Below, in pieces: positions 33,721-48,500 of a DNA stretch of 64,000 bases. The stretch's first letter is position 1; every line of letters begins with the position of its first letter. The notes below the pieces were generated by a model. It made no database searches. It was given only the letters and a program-made list of their open reading frames with translations, and was not told where the DNA came from. This DNA comes from Halisarca cf. caerulea (taxonomy: Eukaryota; Porifera; Demospongiae; Chondrillida; Halisarcidae). Where the stretch lies: the NCBI GenBank assembly GCA_963170055.1, contig CAUJGJ010000371.1, positions 3,003,511 through 3,067,510 on the forward strand, written 5' to 3'. Made by a program: the position numbers and the translations under genes.

Positions 33721-34560
33721 TGTTCCTTATAAAAATACTTTGTTCACTTTCTGAGATGTTTGAATTTTGACTATTTCATGCTCTTCTTAATTTTAAAGTA
33801 ATGTTTCTAACGTTCTTATATCCAAAAGTTGTTTAAATACTTTGCAAATTTAAAATCTTGCTATTTGTTCGTTATAAAAATACTTTGTTCACTTTCTCAG
33901 ATGTTTGAATTTTGACTATTTCATGCTCTTCTTAATTTTAAAGTAATGTTTCTAACGTTCTTATTTCCAAAAATAGTTTAAATACTTTGCAAATTTAAAA
34001 TCTTGCTATTTGTTCTTTATAAAAATACTTTGTTCACCTTCTGAGATGTTTGAATTTTGACTATTTCATGCTCTTCTTAATTTTAAAGTAATGTTTCTAA
34101 CGTTCTTATTTCCAAAAGTTGTTTAAATACTTTGCAAATTTAAAATCTTGCTATTTGTTCGTTTTAAAAATACTTTGTTCACTTTCTGAGATGTTTGAAT
34201 TTTGACTATTTCATGCTCTTCTTAATTTTAAAGTAATGTTTCTAACGTTCTTATTTCCAAAAGTTGTTTAAATACTTTGCAAATTTAAAATCTTGCTATT
34301 TGTTCGTTTTAAAAATACTTTGTTCACTTTCTGAGATGTTTGAATTTTGACTATTTCATGCTCTTCTTAATTTTAAAGTAATGTTTCTAACGTTCTTATT
34401 TCCAAAAATAGTTTAAATACTTTGCAAATTTAAAATCTTGCTATTTGTTCCTTATAAAAATACTTTGTTCACTTTCTGAGATGTTTGAATTTTGACTATT
34501 TCATGCTCTTCTTAATTTTAAAGTAATGTTTCTAACGTTCTTATATCCAAAAGTTGTTTA
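33721..34560. repeat. 5-mer higher-order duplication (725 bp)
   Basis: TGTTCCTTATAAAAA occurs at 33721 and 34446. It is followed in both blocks by TTATATCCAAAAG one monomer later and by the GTTATAAAAA/CTCAG combination. Confidence 0.75.
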
Positions 34561-36700
34561 AATACTTTGCAAATTTAAAATCTTGCTATTTGTTCGTTAT
34601 AAAAATACTTTGTTCACTTTCTCAGATGTTTGAATTTTGACTATTTCATGCTCTTCTTAATTTTAAAGTAATGTTTCTAACGTTCTTATTTCCAAAAATA
34701 GTTTAAATACTTTGCAAATTTAAAATCTTGCTATTTGTTCTTTATAAAAATACTTTGTTCACCTTCTGAGATGTTTGAATTTTGACTATTTCATGCTCTT
34801 CTTAATTTTAAAGTAATGTTTCTAACGTTCTTATTTCCAAAAGTTGTTTAAATACTTTGCAAATTTAAAATCTTGCTATTTGTTCGTTTTAAAAATACTT
34901 TGTTCACTTTCTGAGATGTTTGAATTTTGACTATTTCATGCTCTTCTTAATTTTAAAGTAATGTTTCTAACGTTCTTATTTCCAAAAGTTGTTTAAATAC
35001 TTTGCAAATTTAAAATCTTGCTATTTGTTCGTTTTAAAAATACTTTGTTCACTTTCTGAGATGTTTGAATTTTGACTATTTCATGCTCTTCTTAATTTTA
35101 AAGTAATGTTTCTAACGTTCTTATTTCCAAAAGTTGTTTAAATACTTTGCAAATTTAAAATCTTGCTATTTGTTCGTTTTAAAAATACTTTGTTCACTTT
35201 CTGAGATGTTTGAATTTTGACTATTTCATGCTCTTCTTAATTTTAAAGTAATGTTTCTAACGTTCTTTTTTCCAAAAGTTGTTTAAGTACTTTGCAAATT
35301 TGAAATCTTGCTATTTGTTCGTTATAAAAATACTTTGTTCACTTTCTGAGATGTTTGAATTTTGACTATTTCATGCTCTTCTTAATTTTAAAGTAATGTT
35401 TCTAACGTTCTTATTTCCAAAAGTTGTTTAAATACTTTGCAAATTTAAAATCTTGCTATTTGTTCGTTTTAAAAATACTTTGTTCACTTTCTGCGATGTT
35501 TGAATTTTGACTATTTCATGCTCTTCTTAATTTTAAAGTAATGTTTCTAACGTTCTTATTTCCAAAAGTTGTTTAAATACTTTGCAAATTTAAAATATTG
35601 CTATTTGTTCGTTTTAAAAATACTTTGTTCACTTTCTGAGGTGTTTGAATTTTGACTATTTCATGCTCTTCTTAATTTTAAAGTAATGTTTCTAACGTTC
35701 TTATTTCCAAAAGTTGTTTAAATACTTTGCAAATTTAAAATCTTGCTATTTGTTCGTTTTAAAAATACTTTGTTCACTTTCTGAGATGTTTGAATTTTGA
35801 CTATTTCATGCTCTTCTTAATTTTAAAGTAATGTTTCTAACGTTCTTATTTCCAAAAGTAGTTTAAATACTTTGCAAATTTAAAATCTTGCTATTTGTTC
35901 GTTATAAAAATACTTTGTTCACTTTCTGAGATGTTTGAATTTTGACTATTTCATGCTCTTCTTAATTTTAAAGTAATGTTTCTAACGTTCTTATTTCCAA
36001 AAGTTGTTTAAATACTTTGCAAATTTAAAATCTTGCTATTTGTTCGTTTTAAAAATACTTTGTTCACTTTTTGAGATGTTTGAATTTTGACTATTTCATG
36101 CTCTTCTTAATTTTAAAGTAATGTTTCTAACGTTCTTATTTCCAAAAGTTGTTTAAATACTTTGCAAATTTAAAATCTTGCTATTTGTTCGTTTTAAAAA
36201 TACTTTGTTTACTTTCTGAGATGTTTGAATTTTGACTATTTCATGCTCTTCTTAATTTTAAAGTAATGTTTCTAACGTTCTTATTTCCAAAAGTAGTTTA
36301 AATACTTTGCAAATTTAAAATCTTGCTATTTGTTCGTTATAAAAATACTTTGTTCACCTTCTGAGATGTTTGAATTTTGACTATTTCATGCTCTTCTTAA
36401 TTTTAAAGTAATGTTTCTAACGTTCTTATTTCCAAAAGTAGTTTAAATACTTTGCAAATTTAAAATCTTGCTATTTGTTCGTTTTAAAAATACTTTGTTC
36501 ACTTTCTGAGATGTTTGAATTTTGACTATTTCATGCTCTTCTTAATTTTAAAGTAATGTTTCTAACGTTCTTATTTCCAAAAGTTGTTTAAATACTTTGC
36601 AAATTTAAAATCTTGCTATTTGTTCGTTATAAAAATACTTTGTTCACTTTCTGAGATGTTTGAATTTTGACTATTTCATGCTCTTCTTAATTTTAAAGTA

Positions 36701-39700
36701 ATGTTTTTAACGTTCTTATTTCCAAAAGTTGTTTAAATACTTTGCAAATTTAAAATCTTGCTATTTGTTCGTTATAAAAATACTTTGTTCACTTTCTGAG
36801 ATGTTTGAATTTTGACTATTTCATGCTCTTCTTAATTTTAAAGTAATGTTTCTAACGTTCTTATTTCCAAAAGTTGTTTAAATACTTTGCAAATTTAAAA
36901 TCTTGCTATTTGTTCGTTATAAAAATACTTTGTTCACTTTCTGAGATGTTTGAATTTTGACTATTTCATGCTCTTCTTAATTTTAAAATAATGTTTCTAA
37001 CGTTCTTATTTCCAAAAGTTGTTTAAATACTTTGCAAATTTAAAATCTTGCTATTTGTTCGTTTTAAAAATACTTTGTTCATTTTCTGAGATGCTTGAAT
37101 TTTGACTATTTCATGCTCTTCTTAATTTTAAAGTAATGTTTCTAACGTTCTTATTTCCAAAAGTAGTTTAAATACTTTGCAAATTTAAAATCTCTCTATT
37201 TGTTCGTTATAAAAATACTTTGTTCACTTTCTGAGATGTTTGAATTTTGACTATTTCATGCTCTTCTTAATTTTAAAGTAATGTTTCTAACGTTCTTATT
37301 TCCAAAAGTTGTTTAAATACTTTGCAAATTTAAAATCTTGCTATTTGTTCGTTTTCAAAATACTTTGTTCACTTTCTGAGATGTTTGAATTTTGACTATT
37401 TCATGCTCTTCTTAATTTTAAAGTAATGTTTCTAACGTTCTTATTTCCAAAAGTAGTTTAAATACTTTGCAAATTTAAAATCTTGCTATTTGTTCGTTTT
37501 AAAAATACTTTGTTCACTTTCTGAGATGTTTGAATTTTGACTATTTCATGCTCTTCTTAATTTTAAAGTAATGTTTCTAACGTTCTTATTTCCAAAAGTT
37601 GTTTAAATACTTTGCAAATTTAAAATCTTGCTATTTGTTCGTTATAAAAATACTTTGTTCACTTTCTGAGATGTTTGAATTTTGACTATTTCATGCTCTT
37701 CTTAATTTTAAAGTAATGTTTTTAACGTTCTTATTTCCAAAAGTTGTTTAAATACTTTGCAAATTTAAAATCTTGCTATTTGTTCGTTATAAAAATACTT
37801 TGTTCACTTTCTGAGATGTTTGAATTTTGACTATTTCATGCTCTTCTTAATTTTAAAGTAATGTTTCTAACGTTCTTATTTCCAAAAGTTGTTTAAATAC
37901 TTTGCAAATTTAAAATCTTGCTATTTGTTCGTTATAAAAATACTTTGTTCACTTTCTGAGATGTTTGAATTTTGACTATTTCATGCTCTTCTTAATTTTA
38001 AAGTAATGTTTCTAACGTTCTTATTTCCAAAAGTTGTTTAAATACTTTGCAAATTTAAAATCTTGCTATTTGTTCGTTTTAAAAATACTTTGTTCATTTT
38101 CTGAGATGCTTGAATTTTGACTATTTCATGCTCTTCTTAATTTTAAAGTAATGTTTCTAACGTTCTTATTTCCAAAAGTAGTTTAAATACTTTGCAAATT
38201 TGAAATCTTGCTATTTGTTCGTTATAAAAATACTTTGTTCACTTTCTGAGATGTTTGAATTTTGACTATTTCATGCTCTTCTTAATTTTAAAGTAATGTT
38301 TCTAACGTTCTTATTTCCAAAAGTTGTTTAAATACTTTGCAAATTTAAAATCTTGCTATTTGTTCGTTTTAAAAATACTTTGTTCACTTTCTGAGATGTT
38401 TGAATTTTGACTATTTCATGCTCTTCTTAATTTTAAAGTAATGTTTCTAACGTTCTTATTTCCAAAAGTTGTTTAAATACTTTGCAAATTTAAAATCTTG
38501 CTATTTGTTCGTTATAAAAATACTTTGTTCACTTTCTGAGATGTTTGAATTTTCACTATTTTATACTCTTCTTAATTTTAAAGTAATGTTTCTAACGTTC
38601 TTATTTCCAAAAGTTGTTTAAATACTTTGCAAATTTAAAATCTTGCTATTTGTTCGTTTTAAAAATACTTTGTTCACTTTCTCAGATGTTTGAATTTTGA
38701 CTATTTCATGCTCTTCTTAATTTTAAAGTAATGTTTCTAACGTTCTTATTTCCAAAAGTTGTTTAAATACTTTGCAAATTTAAAATCTTGCTATTTGTTC
38801 ATTTTAAAAATACTTTGTTCACTTTCTGAGATGTTTGAATTTTGACTATTTCATGCTCTTCTTAATTTTAAAGTAATGTTTCTAACGTTCTTATTTCCAA
38901 AAGTTGTTTAAATACTTTGCAAATTTAAAATCTTGCTATTTGTTCGTTTTAAAAATACTTTGTTTACTTTCTCAGATGTTTGAATTTTGACTATTTCATG
39001 CTCTTCTTAATTTTAAAGTAATGTTTCTAACGTTCTTATTTCCAAAAGTAGTTTAAATACTTTGCAAATTTAAAATCTTGCTATTTGTTCGTTATAAAAA
39101 TACTTTGTTCACCTTCTGAGATGTTTGAATTTTGACTATTTCATGCTCTTCTTAATTTTAAAGTAATGTTTCTAACGTTCTTATTTCCAAAAGTAGTTTA
39201 AATACTTTGCAAATTTAAAATCTTGCTATTTGTTCGTTTTAAAAATACTTTGTTCACTTTCTGAGATGTTTGAATTTTGACTATTTCATGCTCTTCTTAA
39301 TTTTAAAGTAATGTTTCTAACGTTCTTATTTCCAAAAGTTGTTTAAATACTTTGCAAATTTAAAATCTTGCTATTTGTTCGTTATAAAAATACTTTGTTC
39401 ACTTTCTGAGATGTTTGAATTTTGACTATTTCATGCTCTTCTTAATTTTAAAGTAATGTTTTTAACGTTCTTATTTCCAAAAGTTGTTTAAATACTTTGC
39501 AAATTTAAAATCTTGCTATTTGTTCGTTATAAAAATACTTTGTTCACTTTCTGAGATGTTTGAATTTTGACTATTTCATGCTCTTCTTAATTTTAAAGTA
39601 ATGTTTCTAACGTTCTTATTTCCAAAAGTTGTTTAAATACTTTGCAAATTTAAAATCTTGCTATTTGTTCGTTATAAAAATACTTTGTTCACTTTCTGAG

Positions 39701-40560
39701 ATGTTTGAATTTTGACTATTTCATGCTCTTCTTAATTTTAAAGTAATGTTTCTAACGTTCTTATTTCCAAAAGTTGTTTAAATACTTTGCAAATTTAAAA
39801 TCTTGCTATTTGTTCGTTTTAAAAATACTTTGTTCATTTTCTGAGATGCTTGAATTTTGACTATTTCATGCTCTTCTTAAATTTAAAGTAATGTTTCTAA
39901 CGTTCTTATTTCCAAAAGTAGTTTAAATACTTTGCAAATTTAAAATCTTGCTATTTGTTCGTTATAAAAATACTTTGTTCACTTTCTGAGATGTTTGAAT
40001 TTTGACTATTTCATGCTCTTCTTAATTTTAAAGTAATGTTTCTAACGTTCTTATTTCCAAAAGTTGTTTAAATACTTTGCAAATTTAAAATCTTGCTATT
40101 TGTTCGTTTTAAAAATACTTTGTTCACTTTCTGAGATGTTTGAATTTTGACTATTTCATGCTCTTCTTAATTTTAAAGTAATGTTTCTAACGTTCTTATT
40201 TCCAAAAGTTGTTTAAATACTTTGCAAATTTAAAATCTTGCTATTTGTTCGTTATAAAAATACTTTGTTCACTTTCTGAGATGTTTGAATTTTCACTATT
40301 TTATACTCTTCTTAATTTTAAAGTAATGTTTCTAACGTTCTTATTTCCAAAAGTTGTTTAAATACTTTGCAAATTTAAAATCTTGCTATTTGTTCGTTTT
40401 AAAAATACTTTGTTCACTTTCTGAGATGTTTGAATTTTGACTATTTCATGCTCTTCTTAATTTTAAAGTAATGTTTCTAACGTTCTTATTTCCAAAAGTT
40501 GTTTAAATACTTTGCAAATTTAAAATCTTGCTATTTGTTCATTTTGAAAATACTTTGTTC
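36701..40560. repeat. 7-mer and 12-mer duplications (1015 and 1740 bp)
   Basis: ATGTTTTTAACG is at 36701, 37716 and 39456 (steps of 1015 and 1740 bp). TTTCACTATTTTATACTC near 38551 recurs 1740 bp later near 40291. A CATTTT variant of the CGTTTT site also lies near 38800 and 40540. Confidence 0.8.
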
Positions 40561-42675
40561 ACTTTCTGAGATGTTTGAATTTTGACTATTTCATGCTCTT
40601 CTTAATTTTAAAGTAATGTTTCTAACGTTCTTATTTCCAAATGTTGTTTAAATACTTTGCAAATTTAAAATCTTGCTATTTGTTCGTTTTAAAAATACTT
40701 TGTTCACTTTCTGAGATGTTTGAATTTTGAGTATTTCATGCTCTTCTTAATTTTAAAGTAATGTTTCTAACGTTCTTATTTCCAAAAGTTGTTTAAATAC
40801 TTTGCAAATTTAAAATCTTGCTATTTGTTCGTTTTAAAAATACTTTGTTCACTTTCTCAGATGTTTGAATTTTGACTATTTCATGCTCTTCTTAATTTTA
40901 AAGTAATGTTTCTAACGTTCTTATTTCCAAAAGTTGTTTAAATACTTTGCAAATTTAAAATCTTGCTATTTGTTCGTTTTAAAAATACTTTGTTCACTTT
41001 CTGAGATGTTTGAATTTTGACTATTTCCTGCTCTTCTTAATTTTAAAGTAATGTTTCTAACGTTCTTATTTCCAAATGTTGTTTAAATACTTTGCAAATT
41101 TAAAATCTTGCTATTTGTTCGTTTTAAAAATACTTTGTTCACTTTCTGAGATGTTTGAATTTTGATTATTTCATGCTCTTCTTAATTTTAAAGTAATGTT
41201 TCTAACGTTCTTATTTCCAAAAGTTGTTTAAATACTTTGCAAATTTAAAATCTTGCTATTTGTTCGTTTTAAAAATACTTTGTTCACTTTCTGAGATGTT
41301 TGAATTTTGACTATTTCATGCTCTTCTTAATTTTAAAGTAATGTTTCTAACGTTCTTATTTCCAAAAGTTGTTTAAATACTTTGCAAATTTAAAATCTTG
41401 CTATTTGTTCGTTTTAAAAATACTTTGTTCACTTTCTGAGATGTTTGAATTTTGACTATTTCATGCTCTTCTTAATTTTAAAGTAATGTTTCTAACGTTC
41501 TTATTTCCAAAAGTAGTTTAAATACTTTGCAAATTTAAAATCTTGCTATTTGTTCGTTATAAAAATACTTTGTTCACTTTCTGAGATGTTTGAATTTTGA
41601 CTATTACATGCTCTTCTTAATTTTAAAGTAATGTTTCTAACGTTCTTATTTCCAAAAGTTGTTTAAATACTTTGCAAATTTAAAATCTTGCTATTTGTTC
41701 GTTTTAAAAATACTTTGTTCACTTTCTGCGATGTTTGAATTTTGACTATTTCATGCTCTTCTTAATTTTAAAGTAATGTTTCTAACGTTCTTATTTCCAA
41801 AAGTTGTTTAAATACTTTGCAAACTTAAAATTTTGCTATTTGTTCGTTATAAAAATACTTTGTTCACTTTCTGAGATGTTTGAATTTTGACTATTTCATG
41901 CTCTTCTTAATTTTAAAGTAATGTTTCTAACGTTCTTATTTCCAAAAGTTGTTTAAATACTTTGTAAATTTAAAATCTTGCTATTTGTTCGTTATAAAAA
42001 TACTTTGTTCACTTTCTGAGATGTTTGAATTTTGACTATTTCATGCTCTTCTTAATTTTAAAGTAATGTTTCTAACGTTCTTATTTCCAAAAGTAGTTTA
42101 AATACTTTGCAAATTTAAAATCTTGCTATTTGTTCGTTTTAAAAATACTTTGTTCACTTTCTCAGTTGTTTGAATTTTGACTATTTCATGCTCTTCTTAA
42201 TTTTAAAGTAATGTTTCTAACGTTCTTATTTCCAAAAATAGTTTAAATACTTTGCAAATTTAAAATCTTGCTATTTGTTCGTTATAAAAATACTTTGTTC
42301 ACTTTCTGAGATGTTTGAATTTTGACTATTGCATGCTCTTCTTAATTTTAAAGTAATGTTTCTAACGTTCTTATTTCCAAAAATAGTTTAAATACTTTGC
42401 AAATTTAAAATCTTGCTATTTGTTCTTTATAAAAATACTTTGTTCACCTTCTGAGATGTTTGAATTTTGACTATTTCATGCTCTTCTTAATTTTAAAGTA
42501 ATGTTTCTAACGTTCTTATTTCCAAAAGTTGTTTAAATACTTTGCAAATTTAAAATCTTGCTATTTGTTCGTTTTAAAAATACTTTGTTCACTTTCTGAG
42601 ATGTTTGAATTTTGACTATTTCATGCTCTTCTTAATTTTAAAGTAATGTTTCTAACGTTCTTATTTCCAAAAGTT

Positions 42676-45600
42676 GTGTAAATACTTTGCAAATTTAAAA
42701 TCTTGCTATTTGTTCGTTTTAAAAATACTTTGTTCACTTTCTGCGATGTTTGAATTTTGACTATTTCATACTCTTCTTAATTTTAAAGTAATGTTTGTAA
42801 CGTTTTTATTTCTAAAAGTAGTTTAAATACTTTGCAAATTTAAAATCTTGCTATTTGTTCGTTTTAAAAATACTTTGTTCACTTTCTGAGATGTTTGAAT
42901 TTTGACTATTTCATGCTCTTCTTATTTTTAAAGTAATGTTTCTAACGTTCTTATTTCCAAAAGTAGTTTAAATACTTTGCAAATTTATAATCTTGCTATT
43001 TGTTCGTTATAAAAATACTTTGTTCACTTTCTGCGATGTTTGAATTTTGACTATTTCATGCTCTTCTTAATTTTAAAGTAATGTTTCTAACGTTCTTATT
43101 TCCAAAAGTTGTTTAAATACTTTGCAAATTTAAAATCTTGCTATTTGTTCGTGATAAAAATACTTTGTTCACTTTCTGAGATGTTTGAATTTTGACTATT
43201 TCATGCTCTTCTTAATTTTAAAGTAATGTTTCTAACGTTCTTATTTCCAAAAGTAGTTTAAATACTTTGCAAATTTAAAATCTTGCTATTTGTTCGTTAT
43301 AAAAATACTTTGTTCACTTTCTGCGATGTTTGAATTTTGACTATTTCATGCTCTTCTTAATTTTAAAGTAATGTTTCTAACGTTCTTATTTCCAAAAGTT
43401 GTTTAAATACTTTGCAAATTTAAAATCTTGCTATTTGTTCGTTTTAAAAATCCTTTGTTCACTTTCTGCGATGTTTGAATTTTGACTATTTCATGCTCTT
43501 CTTAATTTTTAAGTAATGTTTCTAACGTTCTTATTTCCAAAAGTTGTTTAAATACTTTGAAAATTTAAAATCTTGCTATTTGTTCGTGATAAAAATACTT
43601 TGTTCACTTTCTGAGATGTTTGAATTTTGACTATTTCATGCTCTTCTTAATTTTAAAGTAATGTTTCTAACGTTCTTATTTCCAAAAGTAGTTTAAATAC
43701 TTTGCAAATTTAAAATCTTGCTATTTGTTCGTTATAAAAATACTTTGTTCACTTTCTGAGATGTTTGAATTTTGACTATTTCATGCTCTTCTTAATTTTA
43801 AAGTAATGTTTCTAACGTTCATATTTCCAAAAGTTGTTTAAATACTTTGCAAATTTAAAATCTTGCTATTTGTTCGTTTTAAAAATACTTTGTTCACTTT
43901 CTGCGATGTTTGAATTTTGACTATTTCATGCTCTTCTTAATTTTTAAGTAATGTTTCTAACGTTCTTATTTCCAAAAGTTGTTTAAATACTTTGAAAATT
44001 TAAAATCTTTCTATTTGTTCGTTATAAAAATACTTTGTTCACTTTCTGAGATGTTTGAATTTTTACTATTTCATGCTCTTCTTAATTTTAAAGTAATGTT
44101 TCTAACGTTCTTATTTCCAAAAGTTGTTTAAATACTTTGCAAATTTAAAATCTTGCTATTTGTTCGTTATAAAAATACTTTGTTCACTTTCTGAGATGTT
44201 TGAATTTTGACTATTTCATGCTCTTCTTAATTTTATAGTAATGTTTCTAACGTTCTTATTTCCAAAAGTTGTTTAAATACTTTGCAAAATTAAAATCTTG
44301 CTATTTGTTCGTTATAAAAATACTTTGTTCACTTTCTGAGATGTTTGAATTTTCACTATTTCATGCTCTTCTTAATTTTAAAGTAATGTTTCTAACGTTC
44401 TTATTTCCAAAAGTAGTTTAAATACTTTGCAAATTTTAAATCTTGCTATTTGTTCGTTATAAAAATACTTTGTTCACTTTCTGAGATGTTTGAATTTTGA
44501 CTATTTCATGCTCTTCTTAATTTTAAAGTAATGTTTCTAACGTTCTTATTTCCAAAAGTAGTTTAAATACTTTGCAAATTTAAAATCTTGCTATTTGTTC
44601 GTTATAAAAATACTTTGTTCACTTTCTGCGATGTTTGAATTTTGACTATTTCATGCTCTTCTTAATTTTATAGTAATGTTTCTAACGTTCTTATTTCCAA
44701 AAGTTGTTTAAATACTTTGCAAAATTAAAATCTTGCTATTTGTTCGTTATAAAAATACTTTGTTCACTTTCTGAGATGTTTGAATTTTCACTATTTCATG
44801 CTCTTCTTAATTTTAAAGTAATGTTTCTAACGTTCTTATTTCCAAAAGTAGTTTAAATACTTTGCAAATTTAAAATCTTGCTATTTGTTCGTTATAAAAA
44901 TACTTTGTTCACTTTCTGAGATGTTTGAATTTTGACTATTTCATGCTCTTCTTAATTTTATAGTAATGTTTCTAACGTTCATATTTCCAAAAGTTGTTTA
45001 AATACTTTGCAAATTTAAAATCTTGCTATTTGTTCGTTATAATAATACTTTGTTCACTTTCTGAGATGTTTGAATTTTCACTATTTCATGCTCTTCTTAA
45101 TTTTAAAGTAATGTTTCTAACGTTCTTATTTCCAAAAGTAGTTTAAATACTTTGCAAATTTTAAATCTTGCTATTTGTTCGTTATAAAAATACTTTGTTC
45201 ACTTTCTGAGATGTTTGAATTTTGACTATTTCATGCTCTTCTTAATTTTAAAGTAATGTTTCTAACGTTCTTATTTCCAAAAGTAGTTTAAATACTTTGC
45301 AAATTTAAAATCTTGCTATTTGTTCGTTATAAAAATACTTTGTTCACTTTCTGCGATGTTTGAATTTTGACTATTTCATGCTCTTCTTAATTTTAAAGTA
45401 ATGTTTCTAACGTTCTTATTTCCAAAAGTTGTTTAAATACTTTGCAAATTTAAAATCTTGCTATTTGTTCGTTTTAAAAATACTTTGTTCACTTTCTGCG
45501 ATGTTTGAATTTTGACTATTTCATGCTCTTCTTAATTTTTAAGTAATGTTTCTAACGTTCTTATTTCCAAAAGTTGTTTAAATACTTTGAAAATTTAAAA

Positions 45601-48500
45601 TCTTGCTATTTGTTCGTTTTAAAAATACTTTGTTCACTTTCTGAGATGTTTGAATTTTGACTATTTCATGCTCTTCTTAATTTTAAAGTAATGTTTCTAA
45701 CGTTCTTATTTCCAAAAGTAGTTTAAATACTTTGCAAATTTTAAATCTTGCTATTTGTTCGTTATAAAAATACTTTGTTCACTTTCTGAGATGTTTGAAT
45801 TTTGACTATTTCATGCTCTTCTTAATTTTATAGTAATGTTTCTAACGTTCATATTTCCAAAAGTTGTTTAAATACTTTGCAAATTTAAAATCTTGCTATT
45901 TGTTCGTTATAAAAATACTTTGTTCACTTTCTGAGATGTTTGAATTTTCACTATTTCATGCTCTTCTTAATTTTAAAGTAATGTTTCTAACGTTCTTATT
46001 TCCAAAAGTAGTTTAAATACTTTGCAAATTTTAAATCTTGCTATTTGTTCGTTATAAAAATACTTTGTTCACTTTCTGAGATGTTTGAATTTTGACTATT
46101 TCATGCTCTTCTTAATTTTAAAGTAATGTTTCTAACGTTCTTATTTCCAAAAGTAGTTTAAATACTTTGCAAATTTAAAATCTTGCTATTTGTTCGTTAT
46201 AAAAATACTTTGTTCACTTTCTGCGATGTTTGAATTTTGACTATTTCATGCTCTTCTTAATTTTAAAGTAATGTTTCTAACGTTCTTATTTCCAAAAGTT
46301 GTTTAAATACTTTGCAAATTTAAAATCTTGCTATTTGTTCGTTTTAAAAATACTTTGTTCACTTTCTGCGATGTTTGAATTTTGACTATTTCATGCTCTT
46401 CTTAATTTTTAAGTAATGTTTCTAACGTTCTTATTTCCAAAAGTTGTTTAAATACTTTGAAAATTTAAAATCTTGCTATTTGTTCGTTTTAAAAATACTT
46501 TGTTCACTTTCTGAGATGTTTGAATTTTGACTATTTCATGCTCTTCTTAATTTTTAAGTAATGTTTCTAACGTTCTTATTTCCAAAAGTTGTTTAAATAC
46601 TTTGAAAATTTAAAATCTTGCTATTTGTTCGTGATAAAAATACTTTGTTCACTTTCTGAGATGTTTGAATTTTGACTATTTCATGCTCTTCTTAATTTTA
46701 AAGTAATGTTTCTAACGTTCTTATTTCCAAAAGTTGTTTAAATACTTTGCAAATTTAAAATCTTGCTATTTGTTCGTTTTAAAAATACTTTGTTCACTTT
46801 CTGAGATGTTTGAATTTTGACTATTTCATGCTCTTCTTAATTTTAAAGTAATGTTTCTAACGTTCTTATTTCCAAAAGTTGTGTAAATACTTTGCAAATT
46901 TAAAATCTTGCTATTTGTTCGTTTTAAAAATACTTTGTTCACTTTCTGCGATGTTTGAATTTTGACTATTTCATACTCTTCTTAATTTTAAAGTAATGTT
47001 TGTAACGTTTTTCTTTCTAAAAGTAGTTTAAATACTTTGCAAATTTAAAATCTTGCTATTTGTTCGTTATAAAAATACTTTGTTCACTTTCTGAGATGTT
47101 TGAATTTTGACTATTTCATGCTCTTCTTATTTTTAAAGTAATGTTTCTAACGTTCTTATTTCCAAAAGTAGTTTAAATACTTTGCAAATTTAAAATCTTG
47201 CTATTTGTTCGTTATAAAAATACTTTGTTCACTTTCTGCGATGTTTGAATTTTGACTATTTCATGCTCTTCTTAATTTTAAAGTAATGTTTCTAACGTTC
47301 TTATTTCCAAAAGTTGTTTAAATACTTTGCAAATTTAAAATCTTGCTATTTGTTCGTGATAAAAATACTTTGTTCACTTTCTGAGATGTTTGAATTTTGA
47401 CTATTTCATGCTCTTCTTAATTTTAAAGTAATGTTTCTAACGTTCTTATTTCCAAAAGTAGTTTAAATACTTTGCAAATTTAAAATCTTGCTATTTGTTC
47501 GTTATAAAAATACTTTGTTCACTTTCTGCGATGTTTGAATTTTGACTATTTCATGCTCTTCTTAATTTTAAAGTAATGTTTCTAACGTTCCTATTTCCAA
47601 AAGTTGTTTAAATACTTTGCAAATTTAAAATCTTGCTATTTGTTCGTTTTAAAAATCCTTTGTTCACTTTCTGCGATGTTTGAATTTTGACTATTTCATG
47701 CTCTTCTTAATTTTTAAGTAATGTTTCTAACGTTCTTATTTCCAAAAGTTGTTTAAATACTTTGAAAATTTAAAATCTTGCTATTTGTTCGTGATAAAAA
47801 TACTTTGTTCACTTTCTGAGATGTTTGAATTTTGACTATTTCATGCTCTTCTTAATTTTAAAGTAATGTTTCTAACGTTCTTATTTCCAAAAGTAGTTTA
47901 AATACTTTGCAAATTTAAAATCTTGCTATTTGTTCGTTATAAAAATACTTTGTTCACTTTCTGAGATGTTTGAATTTTGACTATTTCATGCTCTTCTTAA
48001 TTTTAAAGTAATGTTTCTAACGTTCATATTTCCAAAAGTTGTTTAAATACTTTGCAAATTTAAAATCTTGCTATTTGTTCGTTTTAAAAATACTTTGTTC
48101 ACTTTCTGCGATGTTTGAATTTTGACTATTTCATGCTCTTCTTAATTTTTAAGTAATGTTTCTAACGTTCTTATTTCCAAAAGTTGTTTAAATACTTTGC
48201 AAATTTAAAATCTTGCTATTTGTTCGTTATAAAAATACTTTGTTCACTTTCTGAGATGTTTGAATTTTTACTATTTCATGCTCTTCTTAATTTTAAAGTA
48301 ATGTTTCTAACGTTCTTATTTCCAAAAGTTGTTTAAATACTTTGCAAATTTAAAATCTTGCTATTTGTTCGTTATAAAAATCGTTTGTTCACTTTCTGAG
48401 ATGTTTGAATTTTGACTATTTCATGCTCTTCTTAATTTTATAGTAATGTTTCTAACGTTCTTATTTCCAAAAGTTGTTTAAATACTTTGCAAAATTAAAA
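42676..48500. repeat. 29-mer higher-order duplication (4205 bp)
   Basis: GTGTAAATAC (42676/46881), TTTCATACTC, ATGTTTGTAACGTTTTT and AAAAATCCTTTG (43446/47651) all recur 4205 bp apart in the same order. This is the longest block copy I could verify by eye. Confidence 0.85.

Larger units (their letters stand above)
11950..42600. repeat. Left homogenised domain of the satellite
   Basis: Monomers here mostly have CTTTCTGAGATG and GTTTTAAAAA or GTTATAAAAA. Variants confined or nearly confined to this part include ACCTTCTGAG (about 19.8-42.5 kb), the AAATAG form of AAGTTG (about 19.4-34.7 kb and again near 42.2-42.4 kb), CTTTCTCAG and TTTGCAAACTTAAAATTTTG. Copies are typically within a few substitutions of each other. 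Clustering of variants shows local copying and not genome-wide mixing. Confidence 0.75.

Noticed and set aside
14000..41000. Single fixed higher-order repeat as in alpha satellite
   Set aside because: Rare-variant spacings differ from place to place (4 to 29 monomers), so no one period describes the array.
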